A stretch of DNA of 64,000 nt from Amorphochlora amoebiformis (GCA_054601695.1 BAAHQB010000010.1:620001-684000); one strand, 5' to 3'. Shown: positions 1 to 40,765, counted from the first letter of the stretch. The notes: a model not told the origin generated them from the letters alone. Numbers and translations are program-made.

Positions 1-290
1 TATATATAAATATATATATATATGAATACATGCCTATATACATATATATATCTTATATAAATAATACATAAATATATTTTCATGTACACGTATTACATAC
101 ATATATTTACATGTACACATTTGCATATACATATATATATATATATATATATACAACCTTACATATACAAACATCTCTTATCCATAAAAACCTTATTGCT
201 CTACATATACACATATACACATATATTACATAGATATATACAGGTAGATATATAGATATATAAATATAGATATATAGATATCTATATGTA
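1..290. repeat. (TA)n microsatellite, left edge
   Basis: Imperfect TA/TATG/TATC simple repeat with no convincing exon. It lies in what should be an intron or 3' flank of the minus-strand PX-RhoGAP gene, whose last visible exon begins just to its right. Confidence 0.85.
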
Positions 291-295
291 GATAC

Positions 296-25673
<25,378 letters not shown>

Positions 25674-25805
25674 AGTCGGCCCGGTTGACACGCGCTCAAT
25701 TGCGACCTTTTAAGTTTTAAATCACACATTTTAATTTTTCGGGATGGCAACACACTACTGTTACCAGGGGTTATACAGCAGGACATCCCCGGGACACCTT
25801 TGCCA
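25674..25805. promoter_or_regulatory. 132-bp divergent promoter region
   Basis: The only sequence between the start codons of the PX-RhoGAP gene (minus) and the channel gene (plus). No TA microsatellite and no clear TATA box. It must hold both 5' UTRs and promoters if both starts are right. Confidence 0.55.
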
Positions 25806-25844
25806 ATGATTGGAGACTGGCGAGACCCACCGACTAGCCCCACG
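25806..25844 (+). CDS. first exon, channel gene
   Basis: ATG to ACG|GTGAGC donor, encoding [13 protein letters not shown], phase 0. The next acceptor (26211) has a long pyrimidine tract and matches in phase. Confidence 0.65.
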
Positions 25845-26338
25845 GTGAGCATTGATATAGGGGTATTTTCGAAAGTGGTAGCGTTTTTTTGTTAGACAAT
25901 ATAGAATTCTGTTTCGGAGAGGTCAGACTTGCAATTTAGCGGCGGGGCAGAGAAGAGAAAGTGGGTTGATATTTTCAGGCCTTAGCAGAGAGCCGATTTG
26001 GAGGTTGTGGGAAGCCGAGGAGGGGATGTGGGGTCAACGCGTATACCATGCGAAGAATAGAATAAGTGGGGACTCTAGATGGTAAGGAGAAGGGGGGAGA
26101 GGTGTTGGGACCAGGACCAAGAATCGGAGTCTTTCGCGCTTTCCTTTTCCCATATACTTGTTTTAATTCTTGTTTCATTTTTGTTTTTTTAATCTTGTGA
26201 TTGAACTTCAGAATTTCATCAACGGAGCATGTATGTTCCTATGGGATCCAAAGAAGTGGGATGATTGGTATGGTTCATGGGGTTCGGGGTGGGATCAGGA
26301 TTGGGCTATGTGAGATGTTTGTAGTGTATCACCGAGAA

Positions 26339-26392
<54 letters not shown>

Positions 26393-26751
26393 ATTAAACA
26401 CGTACACACAAGGTGGTATCACATTGGAGGGGTACCAGAGGAAAAGGTTAAGGTCATTGCAAAGATTCCCCAAGGTTCTCGAATTCTCTGAAATTTCTAT
26501 CGTTTCTCTTGCTCTCTCTATTTCCCCAGAGCTTCATCCCCTTTCTGGATTTTTTGTTCTCTCTATTCTCTCCTTCTCACTCTTGTTGTCTGTTTCTTTC
26601 CTCACCCTTTGGATTTATCTAGAAGTATTCCATGTAATTACATAGTGCTACACACGTATGTTCTACATGCTTTACACATTACATTTGTTTCAGGCATACA
26701 TGTAAATACATACATAATAAATATATATACATATGTATATATTTATATATC

Positions 26752-26830
<79 letters not shown>

Positions 26831-26895
26831 ATATATATATATATATATATATAATATATATATATATAATATATATATATGTATTTATGTATATC

Positions 26896-26929
<34 letters not shown>

Positions 26930-27134
26930 TATTATGTATGTTATATCTATGCTTAAGATGGAGACGGTGAAACAGTGACGGTAAGCGGCATAGTCGAGAG
27001 AGCAGAGCTCAAGGGTACATCTCTCTCAGTCTCCCACAGTGTCACTCTCCCTGTCCCTATATATATAACATATATATATATATATATATATATATTATGT
27101 ATTATATATATATATATATAAATATCTACATATA

Positions 27135-27170
<36 letters not shown>

Positions 27171-27239
27171 CATATAGATATACATATATATATATATGTA
27201 CATATATATGAATTTATATTCATATATATATATATATAT

Positions 27240-27281
<42 letters not shown>

Positions 27282-27550
27282 TTATTCATTGGTGCATATG
27301 TTCGTGTATATATGTCACGAGTATTTATTTCTATATACATGTATTTGTGTGTTTTTAAAATACATACAAACGTACATATGCATTATTGTGTAGTAGTATA
27401 TATTTATACATACATGTATATATATATATATATATAATATAATAAATATATATATATATATATATTTTATATCTATATACATATATATATATATATGCAA
27501 TATTACGTGTTAATATATACTTTCATGAAAACACATTTATATGTGTATGT

Positions 27551-27588
<38 letters not shown>

Positions 27589-27625
27589 GTGTAACCTATC
27601 TACAATTTTATTTTATACTTACATA

Positions 27626-27668
<43 letters not shown>

Positions 27669-27687
27669 GCACACACATATATACATA

Positions 27688-27747
<60 letters not shown>

Positions 27748-28958
27748 AGCATCTCTGTAAGCACAAGTGTTTTGTATATTCATATCTAGTACACATGTGT
27801 ACTTACAAACTATGATATATAAAGGTCAAGTTCTGGTCTCATATCCAGATCCTGACTCCCACGCCTTTTGCTGTGTGTTGCGATTAGAGGTTAGGGTTAG
27901 GGTTACGGATTACAGTTAGGGTTACGGTTACGATTACGGTTAGGGTTAGGGTTAGGGTCAGGGTTAGGGTTACGGTTAGGGTTAGGGTTGGGCTTACGGT
28001 TAAGATTTAGGTTTAGAGGGTTAGGTTTTTCGTGATTGTTAGATTGAAAGGAAGTTTAGGGGACATATATCTAATTTTATGTATCTGCATGTATGTTATG
28101 AAAATTGTGGATGTATATGCAATTAAGTGTATGTGTATGTGTATATGTTTGTATATTTATTTATTTATTTATTATATGTATTAATGGATGCTTTATGGGA
28201 GTAGTATTGCATACATACATATTCACATACAATGCATATACACATTTATATATATATATATATATATATATAAACATAAATGTACAACATATATATTTAT
28301 GTATATATATATATATATTACATTACATTATACACAGGAAGAAGTCCCACCCACAAATATCCGCAGGATCGTACCCACCGGTCAAAACCTAACCCTAACC
28401 CTAACCCTAACCCTAACCCTAACCCTAACCCTAACCCTAACCATACCTCTCTCTAACCCTAACCCCATCCCCAGGTCCTGCTACTATATTCGAATTGTTC
28501 ATACTTTTCACAATCTCCCTCAATATCCTCACGGTATTCACCCAAATCCAACCTCAAGAAACCCAATCTTCACGTCGCTAGCGATTTCCATAGCCGTCTA
28601 ATCTATCGACCCAATCCTAACCCTAACCCTAACCCCACCCCTAGACACTGGCTTCAACCCTAATCTAACCCAAATGCTAACCCTAGCCCTATTTCTAGCC
28701 GCAGATAAACCCTTGACCCAATCGAATCTCCAATAACTCAGTTTATTTTGGGTACCCTACCGGAATTCAACCATGGAGCCTGGGATGCGTAATTTCTAAT
28801 CTTAAGTCGAAGCTGAGCTGATCTAAGCCTAACAAATCCCTAATCCTACCAAAAAGTACATTCGACGTTATTGAAGATGTTTCTGTCGCCATATTCACCA
28901 TTGAGGTCTAGTGTTAGGGTTTGAGAGGGTTTTCTGCGTATGTTTGTTTAAATAGGTG

Positions 28959-29016
<58 letters not shown>

Positions 29017-29218
29017 TAATATGTATGTATGTGTGTGTATGTATATATTTCTCATATAAGTATAATATATATATATATATATAAATATATACATGTTTTT
29101 ATAAATATAGAAGATATAATAAATATACATTTTCATTTATTTATTTAGTACATCGCTCGGCTCCACGCTTGCGTCGAAATTCGGGATAAGGAGCTAAATA
29201 TATTATGCAACATATATA

Positions 29219-29262
<44 letters not shown>

Positions 29263-29825
29263 CATGTGTGTATATATACATAAACGAATAGTAGACACAC
29301 ACATATACATATTATACGTATATATATATATATATATACATATATTTACATATATATATATATATATATATATATCACATATTCACACGCACAGGACACA
29401 GGAGACCTGAAATACACAGGAAGGTATCCACTAAAACTCAACCCAAATCGTAACCCTAACCCGCGTCCATCCCAACCCACACCCAGACTCCCAAGGCTAG
29501 CGTATGCATTTACCGACTTCTACGCTCTTCTTGACCTAGCTGTAATCTTTTATCTAGCACTAGCTTACTTCTGACCCAACCCTAACCCTAACCCTAGAGA
29601 ACCCTCACCTTCTCTGGACACGTGAATATTATCCTAGACCTAGGGCTTGCTTGTGACTCCGTAGCTCTGGGGCTAATTTCAGCACCACCGAATTCTGTTC
29701 GGATCTGATTTTAAGGACTAGTTCCTCTATAGTTTTGTTTCAAAGAGTTTGCTAGTATGCAAGTTTTGTATGGTGGTCGTGCTGTATGTGTATGTGTGCG
29801 AAATGTATGGGCATGTATATACGTG

Positions 29826-29867
<42 letters not shown>

Positions 29868-29881
29868 TATACGCATATATA

Positions 29882-29931
<50 letters not shown>

Positions 29932-30165
29932 TATATATATATGTGTGTGTGTATATATTTATGTGCTCATTACATGTGAGTACACATACATACATAAATG
30001 TAAATATTATATATATACACACACATATATATATACACATATATATATATATATTAGGCAATCTTGCCTTTCTATATAGACCTCGCCCTCGTCTCCGTAG
30101 ATTTGGTTAACCCTGCCCCACCCTTCTCCTGAACAAAAATGCAAAATGTTTACAAACATATAAGC

Positions 30166-30196
<31 letters not shown>

Positions 30197-30328
30197 ATAT
30201 ATATATATATATTTATTTGTGTATATATTACATAATATATTTACATATATGCACATATTTGTAGACATACGAACATATGTACATATTTTTCCCTCTCGAT
30301 CTCTCTCTCTACAGATATTTAATTTATA

Positions 30329-30359
<31 letters not shown>

Positions 30360-30544
30360 CATATGCACATATATATATGTATGTAATATTTATATTGTAC
30401 ATACATACATGTATGTACATGTATAAATATGTCATAAACCCCTATGTACACGTTTACACGGTCGAGATATACATGCTTTCACTGGTCATAAACCCGTATC
30501 ACATGTTTACACAGCTGGTATAAATAATCTCACTGGTCGTAAAC

Positions 30545-30594
<50 letters not shown>

Positions 30595-31025
30595 ATATAT
30601 ATATATATACATATATTCTACATTAGATCCCCACCACATTCCTACGGGCCTTCCGCTTACTCCGTCTCCTAAAGGCCCAAAACAAAACAATTCTTTCCAA
30701 CACTAACCCTATCCGAAACAAACCCCTAACCCTAAAACATCTTACAACCCTGAAAAAAATCCAACCCCATAATTTCAAATTCCAATTTGAAATTCCAAAA
30801 TCCTATTTTCAAATTCAAACTCAACTCCTGAGAGTAAGAATCACATCCCTCTTCGAGAGGAAGGGCGACCTTGACCTGACAAACGCCGACCTGAATCCGA
30901 ATGGCTAGCTGACTGTAAGGGTACCGCAGATGGATAGAGAGGCTGATATGTTGAGCAAGTTCGACGATGTTGTTGAAAAGATCCAACCTGCATTAGTGGC
31001 GACTGGGTAAAATTTGATATCCTGT

Positions 31026-31065
<40 letters not shown>

Positions 31066-31268
31066 ATTTAATATATATATGTGTATGTGTGCGTATGAAT
31101 AGAATAATACAATACGATAGAAGTATATATTTATACGTATGTAATATATATATATATATATTATATATATTTATATACATATATATATATACATCTTTGC
31201 ATATTTATAACATAAACGTATGATTTAAACGTATGCTTTATAACACTTCTATACCAAGCTACACACTG

Positions 31269-31300
<32 letters not shown>

Positions 31301-31644
31301 CGTCCAGACCCTATGAGATGTAAACATATCAGATATGTCGGCGCCGTGATCTGGATTTTATTCGCCACCATGATGTATTACTTCGAAAGAAATAACCCAG
31401 AGGTTCTAACTCTAACCCTAACCTTGATCCCTAACCCCAAGCCCAACGCTAAACCCTCTAACCTATTGGTTGAGGACCGAATTACGAAAAATGTAGATAG
31501 ATTAGGTTTAAGTTGTAGCTAGAGAATGGGATATTAGGGTTTGTTTAGGGCTGAGGAATAAAATAACATTACACCCCAGCAAATTTAATATATATATCTA
31601 GGTATATATGTCTATATATATGTGTATATAGATGTAATTATACG

Positions 31645-31681
<37 letters not shown>

Positions 31682-33354
31682 CGTACAATAAAACTACATA
31701 TACATCATATATATACAAAATATAAATATACATATATTTGTATAAATATAAATATACACATACACACGTGCCATATTGCAGGTAGGAGGTCGATTTGATT
31801 CTATCCCAGGGTCTATGTACTTCACCATGCAAGTATGGGGTTCGGTTTAGCTATTTTTACAGTGTCATGTCAACGTTTAAAATGCACATGTCTGGAGTGC
31901 AAGTGCGTATGTGTATGTATGTATGTATGTGTGTAGTGTCTAATATTACATGAGCAATTAGGACTAGGGCTGTTTTTTGTTAAGGTTAGAAGGGGGGGGG
32001 GGGTTTTAGCGGAAAGATGTCTTTTTTTTCCTAAAAATTTGAAACCTAAGCGTGACCTTTATTCTCACCCTGATTGGACACTTGTGTGTGTAGATGCTGA
32101 TGGGCGAGTTTGTGATTAATAATGAGTTTACGATTCCTGGGAAGGTTGTGGCCACCTGTATCGCTATTGTTGGTATGTCGCTGATGTATATAGCTGATGT
32201 ATGTATATAGCTGATGTATGTCGCTGATGTATGTCTGTATGTATGCGAATATCGTGTGTGGAGTGTGTGTGTTGGTTTGTATGAATATGTGTGCATGTGT
32301 GTGTAAATTGTGTTTTATGGATATTTGGATGTGTGGTAGGTAAGTATATGAATGTGTGTTATATATGTATGGAGATATGTAGGTAAATATACATATATAT
32401 ATATATTTATATATTCAGATATATGTATATAATATAATATAATATATACATATATGTGTAAGCATGTATATAACTATCATATATGTATATAAGATTTTAT
32501 ACGTTACATATATGTGTTTACACACATATATATGTATGTATATATATATATATATATATGTAATATTCATATATATATATATATAATATCTATGCATGTA
32601 TATGTATATATTATATATATACTTATATATATATAATATATATATATATGTATACATATATATATATATATATTATATAATATCTATGCATATATATATA
32701 CATATATATATATATATTAATATATATATATAATATTTCCTTGATCAAATACTTACATATGCATACATATTGAAACACATACACATACATATCTACATAT
32801 AATATCTCAACATCTATCCCCACAAGACCTGTATTCAACCTGTGTGTACATACATATACCCTCATTCCAGGAACCATGTTTTTCTCCATACCAGTCGGCC
32901 TATTCGGTGGTGCCTTCCTGTCCCTCGCTTCCGGAGAAGTCAGCCCTAACCCTAACCCTAACCCTAACCCTAACGCTAACCCTAACCTTAGCCTCAACCC
33001 TCATTTTGACCGACACCAACCTTCCGTATTCTAACCTTCCAAACCTCACCTAACCCTGACCCGTAACAAAAAGTTAACAATGCCTCTAACCCTAACCCTA
33101 ACCCTAACCCTAACCCTAACCCTGGCTTTCCTCACCAGAGTATTTAGAGAGATTCTACCTTTGAAAGTAGTCCTAACCCTAACCCTAACCCTAACCCTAA
33201 CCCTAAGCATCAAATTTGTGTTTAATGTAAGGATGACGAGGATGAAGATGGAGATGAAGAGGAGGTAACCCTAGCCCTAACCCCCTAACCTTAACCCTAA
33301 TTCTAATTTTAATTCTAATTCAAACTTTATGGTTTAAATATATATTTTTATATG

Positions 33355-33387
<33 letters not shown>

Positions 33388-33425
33388 GTATGATGTATAC
33401 ATATATGTATATATATATATGTATT

Positions 33426-33456
<31 letters not shown>

Positions 33457-34088
33457 CTTTGTTGCCTATATGTATATTTGTATCATTACATTTGCAACCC
33501 AAACGAAAAATAAGGAAAAACATCAATTTAAACCTCAACCACAACCTCACATATTAACAACCCTAACCCTAACCCTAACCCTAACCAGAACCAACCCCAA
33601 CCCCTAACCCTAATCCTAATCCGAACCAGAGCCCTAACCCTAACCCTATCCCCCAACCCTAACCCTAACCCTAACCCTAACCCACACTCTCAAGACCCCG
33701 CGCAAACCCAGAAATGATACCTGTTTGAGGTCGCACCCAGCAAACAGCCCGCTAAGTTGCAGGAGTCAACAGCCCTAGGGCTAAGACTTGCCTAACCCTA
33801 ACCCTAACCCTAACCCTAACCCTAACCCTAACCCTAACCACAGGAGGTGGACGAGAAAACACAGGAGGAGAAAGAGGAAAAAATGAGTAAAATGAATACC
33901 GACCGGGTGATTTATTTCTCAACCTGGCCTACTAACCTAGCGTTAGAGTCGAGTCGTGGTGTATCGATTTATGATTTTGAAAAACCGTAACCCTAGGCAT
34001 GGACTCGGGTTGCCAACGCGGGAAAGTATGGGATGATATGATGATTTTGCGTGTATGTATGTGTGTTTGTATATATATATATATATAC

Positions 34089-34129
<41 letters not shown>

Positions 34130-34978
34130 ATATATGTGTATTATATATATATATATATATATATAAATATGTGTGCACATGTGTGTATGTGTAAATATGT
34201 ATATGTGTATATATAGATTTACATTTTTTATGTTAACTATTGCATGTATGCACATAAACATGTACATATGCATATACATATAAAATTATATTAATACACG
34301 TACGAGTATTTGAAAACATGCATGTTTTTGTGTTTTCTTGTTATATCCATTACTTATTTACACTTCATTCTTGTAAAAGATAATATATACATACATATAC
34401 ACACACATATATGTACATATATATATGTACAATTACATATATATACATATGTGTATATACACATTAATAAAGATAAAATTATAACAGCAAAACGAATACA
34501 AGTCAATGAGCTAACCCAACCCATATCTTACCCCTTCCAGCATCTATCTCATGTGCAGAGCCGGCACATGTTATTTTCTCTCCTCCTACGGCCCCTGGGG
34601 CAAGGTTCCAACCCTAACCCTAACCTAACCCTAACCCTAACCCTAACCTAACCCTAACCTTAACCCTAATAGCAACGAGCTAACCCTAATTTCTCGAATA
34701 AAGATACTATCTTCAAATCCTAACCCTAGCCATGATAACACTAACCCTAACCCTGAGGCTATTCTTGATTGAGATCTACTGTTGACGCTGTTTACGTAAA
34801 CTTAGGAGATAATTCCAAATTTTAACCCTAGGGACTTGAATATGGGGTGTTTTTGTTGATATTTCTGTCGATCTTGAATACTGTGTTGGAAAGTGTTCCG
34901 GAGGTGAGAAATATATATATATATATATATATGTATGTATATATATATATATACGTATATATGTATAAATGTATGTAA

Positions 34979-35009
<31 letters not shown>

Positions 35010-36059
35010 ATATGTATGTGTATATATGTGTGTGTGTTAATAATCTTATATATTTTTAGTTATATGTATATAAATGTATATATATACGTAATATATACAT
35101 ATGTATGTGTGTGTAAATAGATTGTACATATATATATATATATATATATATGTACATATATAGATGAATGTATATATATATATGTACACTTATTTATATA
35201 TATATATATATATAGTACTACAACAAGTATATACTGATTTTATATATGTATGCATCCACACACACTAAATTTAAATATATATATATAATATACACACATA
35301 TATATATATAAAGATATGTACACAACATGTACACAATACCCATAAGTTTGCAATATACATTGCATATATAGTACCCACACGTACACATATGTATATATAT
35401 ATATATATAATATAATATATATATATATATAACAACATCAGATCGCTGAAAACAAAGGATTCAGCCTATTCGCCCTATCAATAGAATGGATAGGTACAAA
35501 CCTACACCCACCCCCCCGAAGACACCTAACACACACATCCCATCACCATCCGAACACCATGCAAACCCAAACACGAGATCTTCTGAGGTCGCCCCCGGCG
35601 TCGGGTACGGGGATACCGGTACTACCGGTATTCAGCGGGGAATCAGGCTGAAACCTTGGTGGAGGGGTAGGGAAATTCGTTGCATTTTGCTAGGGAACTT
35701 GGAAACTTGGATTGGGGTTGGAAAACGGAGAAGGAAATAGGGTTAGCGTAAACAGGGTGAAGGGTAACATCCCCTAGTGACGGAGTGAATGGCCCTGGGG
35801 CTAAAATGTGTTGAATAATCCCATCCTAACCGTAACCTTAACCCTAACCCTAACCCTAACCCTAGCCGAGTCAATGGTCCTCGGACTAAGACATGCTGAA
35901 TAATCTGATCCTAACGCTAACGTTAACCCTAACACTAACCCTAACCCTAACCCTAACCCTAACCCTAGCCCTCATCTTCTTCACGGTGGAGTACTTTGGG
36001 CGTTTATGGTGTGTTATCGACTCATTCGACGAGGTAGCAACCTAACCCTAACCCATAAG

Positions 36060-36103
<44 letters not shown>

Positions 36104-36126
36104 TATATAACTACATATATACTTGC

Positions 36127-36157
<31 letters not shown>

Positions 36158-36391
36158 GTATATATATATATACCCTCCCTACCCCATCTCATCCTCGACT
36201 TGAATTATCCTGACCCTTGTCAAGCAATCGTAAATTTACCGAACCCCAGCCTGAATTAACCCTAACTGAACCCTAGATAGCGCTCAATTTAAATTTTTTT
36301 TTTTTATCTTAGCGGCTTGGGAAGCAGGAATATGCAGGGGCTGTAAAGGGGAGGGTGGCTTGGGCTCTCAGTTTTTTTGGAATTGTGTGTT

Positions 36392-36427
<36 letters not shown>

Positions 36428-36489
36428 GTATGGATGCATGTGAGTATGTTTTGAATAATATGTATATGTGTATATGTGTATATATTGTT

Positions 36490-36520
<31 letters not shown>

Positions 36521-36917
36521 TTGATTTAACTCTAATACATACTTGAAGTATGAAGATGTACAAATACATGCATACACATGTATATGCATATTTAGTATGT
36601 ATACGTACATATATATAAATATAGATTTCTATTTTTTTAACACGTACATATATACATATATAAATACATATACAATATATATTTAAATATAATACATATA
36701 TTTGCAATATGTACACACACACACATATATATATATATATAGATATATGTATAATAAATATCTATATTACATATACATAGGTTGATTTCCTGTCGTTTTT
36801 CCCATTTTTCGTCTTATTGGGAGTCATGGGTATTGATGTATATATATATAGATATATATATATATATATTTATTTATAAAATACACATGTATGATGTATA
36901 TCTATGTATGTACGCAC

Positions 36918-36960
<43 letters not shown>

Positions 36961-37050
36961 CATAGTTATATATATATATATACATATATGTATATGTATT
37001 TCGTGTACTTTATTTTTTCATATGTACCTGCTCCACATTCAAACCGTGCA

Positions 37051-37118
<68 letters not shown>

Positions 37119-37676
37119 AGTGTGTGTATGTATTTATATCCATAGTTGTAACAAAGCTCTGTAAGTCTCCAAAACTTAAGAAGAATACAGAGAGCGAAAG
37201 AAAAAGATAGATAAGGGAAAAGAAAAAGAAAAAAGAGAGAGGGAGAGAGAGTCGAGAAGGATTAAGAAAGATTCAGAAAAAGAGGGACCAAATGAGGGAG
37301 ATAACCAATTCAACGCCGCGAAATTTTTGGAAGATAAGATATAGCATTAGTACATACATATTATATATATATATATATGCATATGAATATATATATATAT
37401 ATTCTATATGTGTATATATATATATATGTGTATATATGTGCATATAAGGTACTATTGAAGCATCCACGTGGAACCTCATTTACATCTTTCGACTCATTCG
37501 CATACTCAAAGTCAATTAATCCAGAAATATCAATAAAACTAATCCTAATGCTAACTACCCTCTTAACCCACTAATACCCTAATCCTTCGTGTGTGTTTGT
37601 GTGTGTGTTATGTGTGTTTGTGTGTGTGTGTGTGTGTGTATGATGTATTACACGTACATGTATGTACATATGTTTA

Positions 37677-37725
<49 letters not shown>

Positions 37726-37874
37726 ACATAAGTATATAAGATATATTTATGTATAATAATAACTCAGAAATCTAACTTCTAACCAAAGCCTTCCTAACTA
37801 TCCCGAAACCTATAATGTATATATATATATATATATATATTGAATAAATTTACATATATATATATATACGCACG

Positions 37875-37909
<35 letters not shown>

Positions 37910-39190
37910 GAATATATACTCAAGCATACCGAAGCTTAATATAAGCCTAAGCCCAACCCTAATACCAACAGAATCAACGGTCCTCGGACTAAGACATGCT
38001 GAATAATCTGATTCAAACCTAACTCGAACCCTAACTCTAACCCTAACCCTAACCCTAATCCTAACCCTAGCCGAGTCAATGCTCCTCCGACGAAGACATG
38101 CTGAATAATCTGATCCTAACCCTAACCCTAACCCTAACCCTAACCCTAACCTTAATTCCAACGCAGATGGAGCGATATTTACCAGCATTCACACTCTTCG
38201 ATAATGTCTTCTCCCAGTCGAGGACCCTTCTATTTGGATTAGGGTTGATTAGGGTTAGGGTTAGGGTTAGGGTTAGGGTTAGGGTTAGGGTTAGGATCAG
38301 ATTATTCAGCATGTCTTAGTGCTAGGACCATTGACTCCTCCACAGAGTGGGGCTATGATTAGCATCAGATTATTCAGCATGTCTTAGTCCTAAACCATTG
38401 ACTTGGGGCTATGGTTAGGGTTAGGGTTAGGGTTAGGGTTAGGGTTAGGGTTGCATGTCTTAGTCCAAGGACCATTGACTCGTGGGGCTAGGGTTAGGGC
38501 TAGGGTTCGGGTCAGGGTTAGGATTAGGGTTAGGGTTAGGGTTAGGGTTAGGGTTAGATTATTCAGCATGTCTTAGTCCAAGGACCATTGACTCCTCCAC
38601 ATTGTGGGGCTATGGTGCTGTTTGGGGGTTAGGGTTAGGGTTAGGGTTCGGGTTAGGGTTAGGGTTAGGGTTAGGGTTAGGGTTAGGTTTAGGATCTGAT
38701 TATTCAGCATGCCTTAGTCCGAGGACCATTGACTCGATAGGGTTAAGGTTAGGGTTAGGGTTGGGGTTAAGATTTGGTTATGGTTAGGGTTAGGGTTAGG
38801 GTTAGGGTTAGGGTTGCATGTCTTAGTCCAAGGACCATTGACTCGTGGGGCTATGGGGTTAGGGTTAGGGCTAGGGTTCGGGTCGGGGTTAGGATTAGGG
38901 TTAGGGTTAGGGTTAGGGTTAGGGTTAGATTATTCAGCATGTCTTAGTCCAAGGACCATTGACTCCTCCACATTGTGGGGCTATGGTGCTGTTTGGGGGT
39001 TAGGGTTAGGGTTAGGGTTCGGGTTAGGGTTAGGGTTAGGGTTAGGCTGGGCTAAGGTTAGGGTTAGGGTTAGGATCAGATTATTCAGCATGTCTTAGTC
39101 CGAGGACCATTGACTCGGGTTATGGTTAGGGTTAGGGTTAGGGTTAGGGTTAGGGTTGGAGTATGTCTTTGTTGAAGATGTGGTGGTATA

Positions 39191-39240
<50 letters not shown>

Positions 39241-39713
39241 TATATATATTTATATATATATATAGGTATACCGTTCTCGTCCTCTGGCTTATATTCTCCT
39301 GCTTGATGTATACCCTTAACCCTAACCCTAAAACCCTAACCCTAAAACCCTAACCCTAACCCTAACCCTAACCCTAACCAACCCTAGGTATATGGCAGAG
39401 GTGAACCATAAGCCTGTGGCCCCGGACGATGATATAGTTGACCACCCCTACAGCAACATGCTCGACTCGATGTGGTTTGTGTATCTCACTCCTCCCTGAG
39501 CTCTCGAAACGAACAAATCAAACGAACAAAAAAAAATCAAGCGAACAAAAATGAAACGAACCAAAAAAATAAAACGAAGAAATGAAACTGAACACCCGAT
39601 GAATGAACAAAAATTCGAACCAATGAACGACGGAGCTCTCTTTTTTTTTTAAAAAAAAAAAACTCTCGAGAGAGCTCTCAGTCTCTCTATGTACATATGT
39701 ATATATATACATG

Positions 39714-39751
<38 letters not shown>

Positions 39752-40100
39752 TATATACATACGTATCCCTTTTTTCACACCATATTATTCCACGAAACTC
39801 TATCCATATATTCCAAATACATGTACATATACATCTAATATATCCTATCATATCACATCATATTTTGCAATATTAATGTTACATTGTATTATGCTACATC
39901 GCATCACATTTTAACACATCCTGAGGACGAGAGATTTGGGGGAAAGAGATATATGGCGAAGATAGAATCCAGCAAGGCGAAAAAATTAAGAAGAGAAAAA
40001 AAAAAATTGTGTGAGAGAATGATAGAGGTACGGAGAGGAGAGAAGAAGTGATGGTTGAACCGAACTCGAGATATTTTTGAGATATATATATATATATATA

Positions 40101-40184
<84 letters not shown>

Positions 40185-40483
40185 CATATATACATATTAA
40201 ATGTACATACAAATACACATATTTATATATGTATATACGCGTATATGTATGCAAGTATATCTAAACAGGTATACTTTGCTGAATATTACGGGGGAATTTC
40301 CGTTAGGCGACTACTCAGTGCCGGGAAAAGGTAATACTCAATGTAGATATACCTACATAATACATATATATATATATGTATATATTGATATATATATATT
40401 TGTATGCAAAAGAATGAAGAAAATAAGAAACCGTTCCAAAATATTTATATATATATATATATATACACATACATATGTTTATG

Positions 40484-40519
<36 letters not shown>

Positions 40520-40728
40520 TAATATATATCCATTCAAAAGAGATACATTAAATTCACATACATATGAACCCTCATATATATATGTATATATGTATGTATA
40601 TATATATATATATGTCTGTATATACGATATTATATATATATGTGTATATATATGTATGTATTACATGTATAGTTATCGGGTTTTTCATGGTCATTTTTGC
40701 CATCGAGCTATACGGCGCTGCTTCCGGG

Positions 40729-40765
<37 letters not shown>

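Noticed and set aside
30732-30986. Minus-strand 84-codon open frame
   Set aside because: Overlaps the S4 and linker exons of the channel on the other strand, which have clear family and phase support.
35636-35716. Plus-strand open segment [20 protein letters not shown]
   Set aside because: Phase does not fit; exons 35442-35493 and 35969-36033 join directly in phase to make S2.
38230-39140. A chromosome end
   Set aside because: Telomere-type repeats occur in many short internal arrays in both orientations between exons of the same genes.
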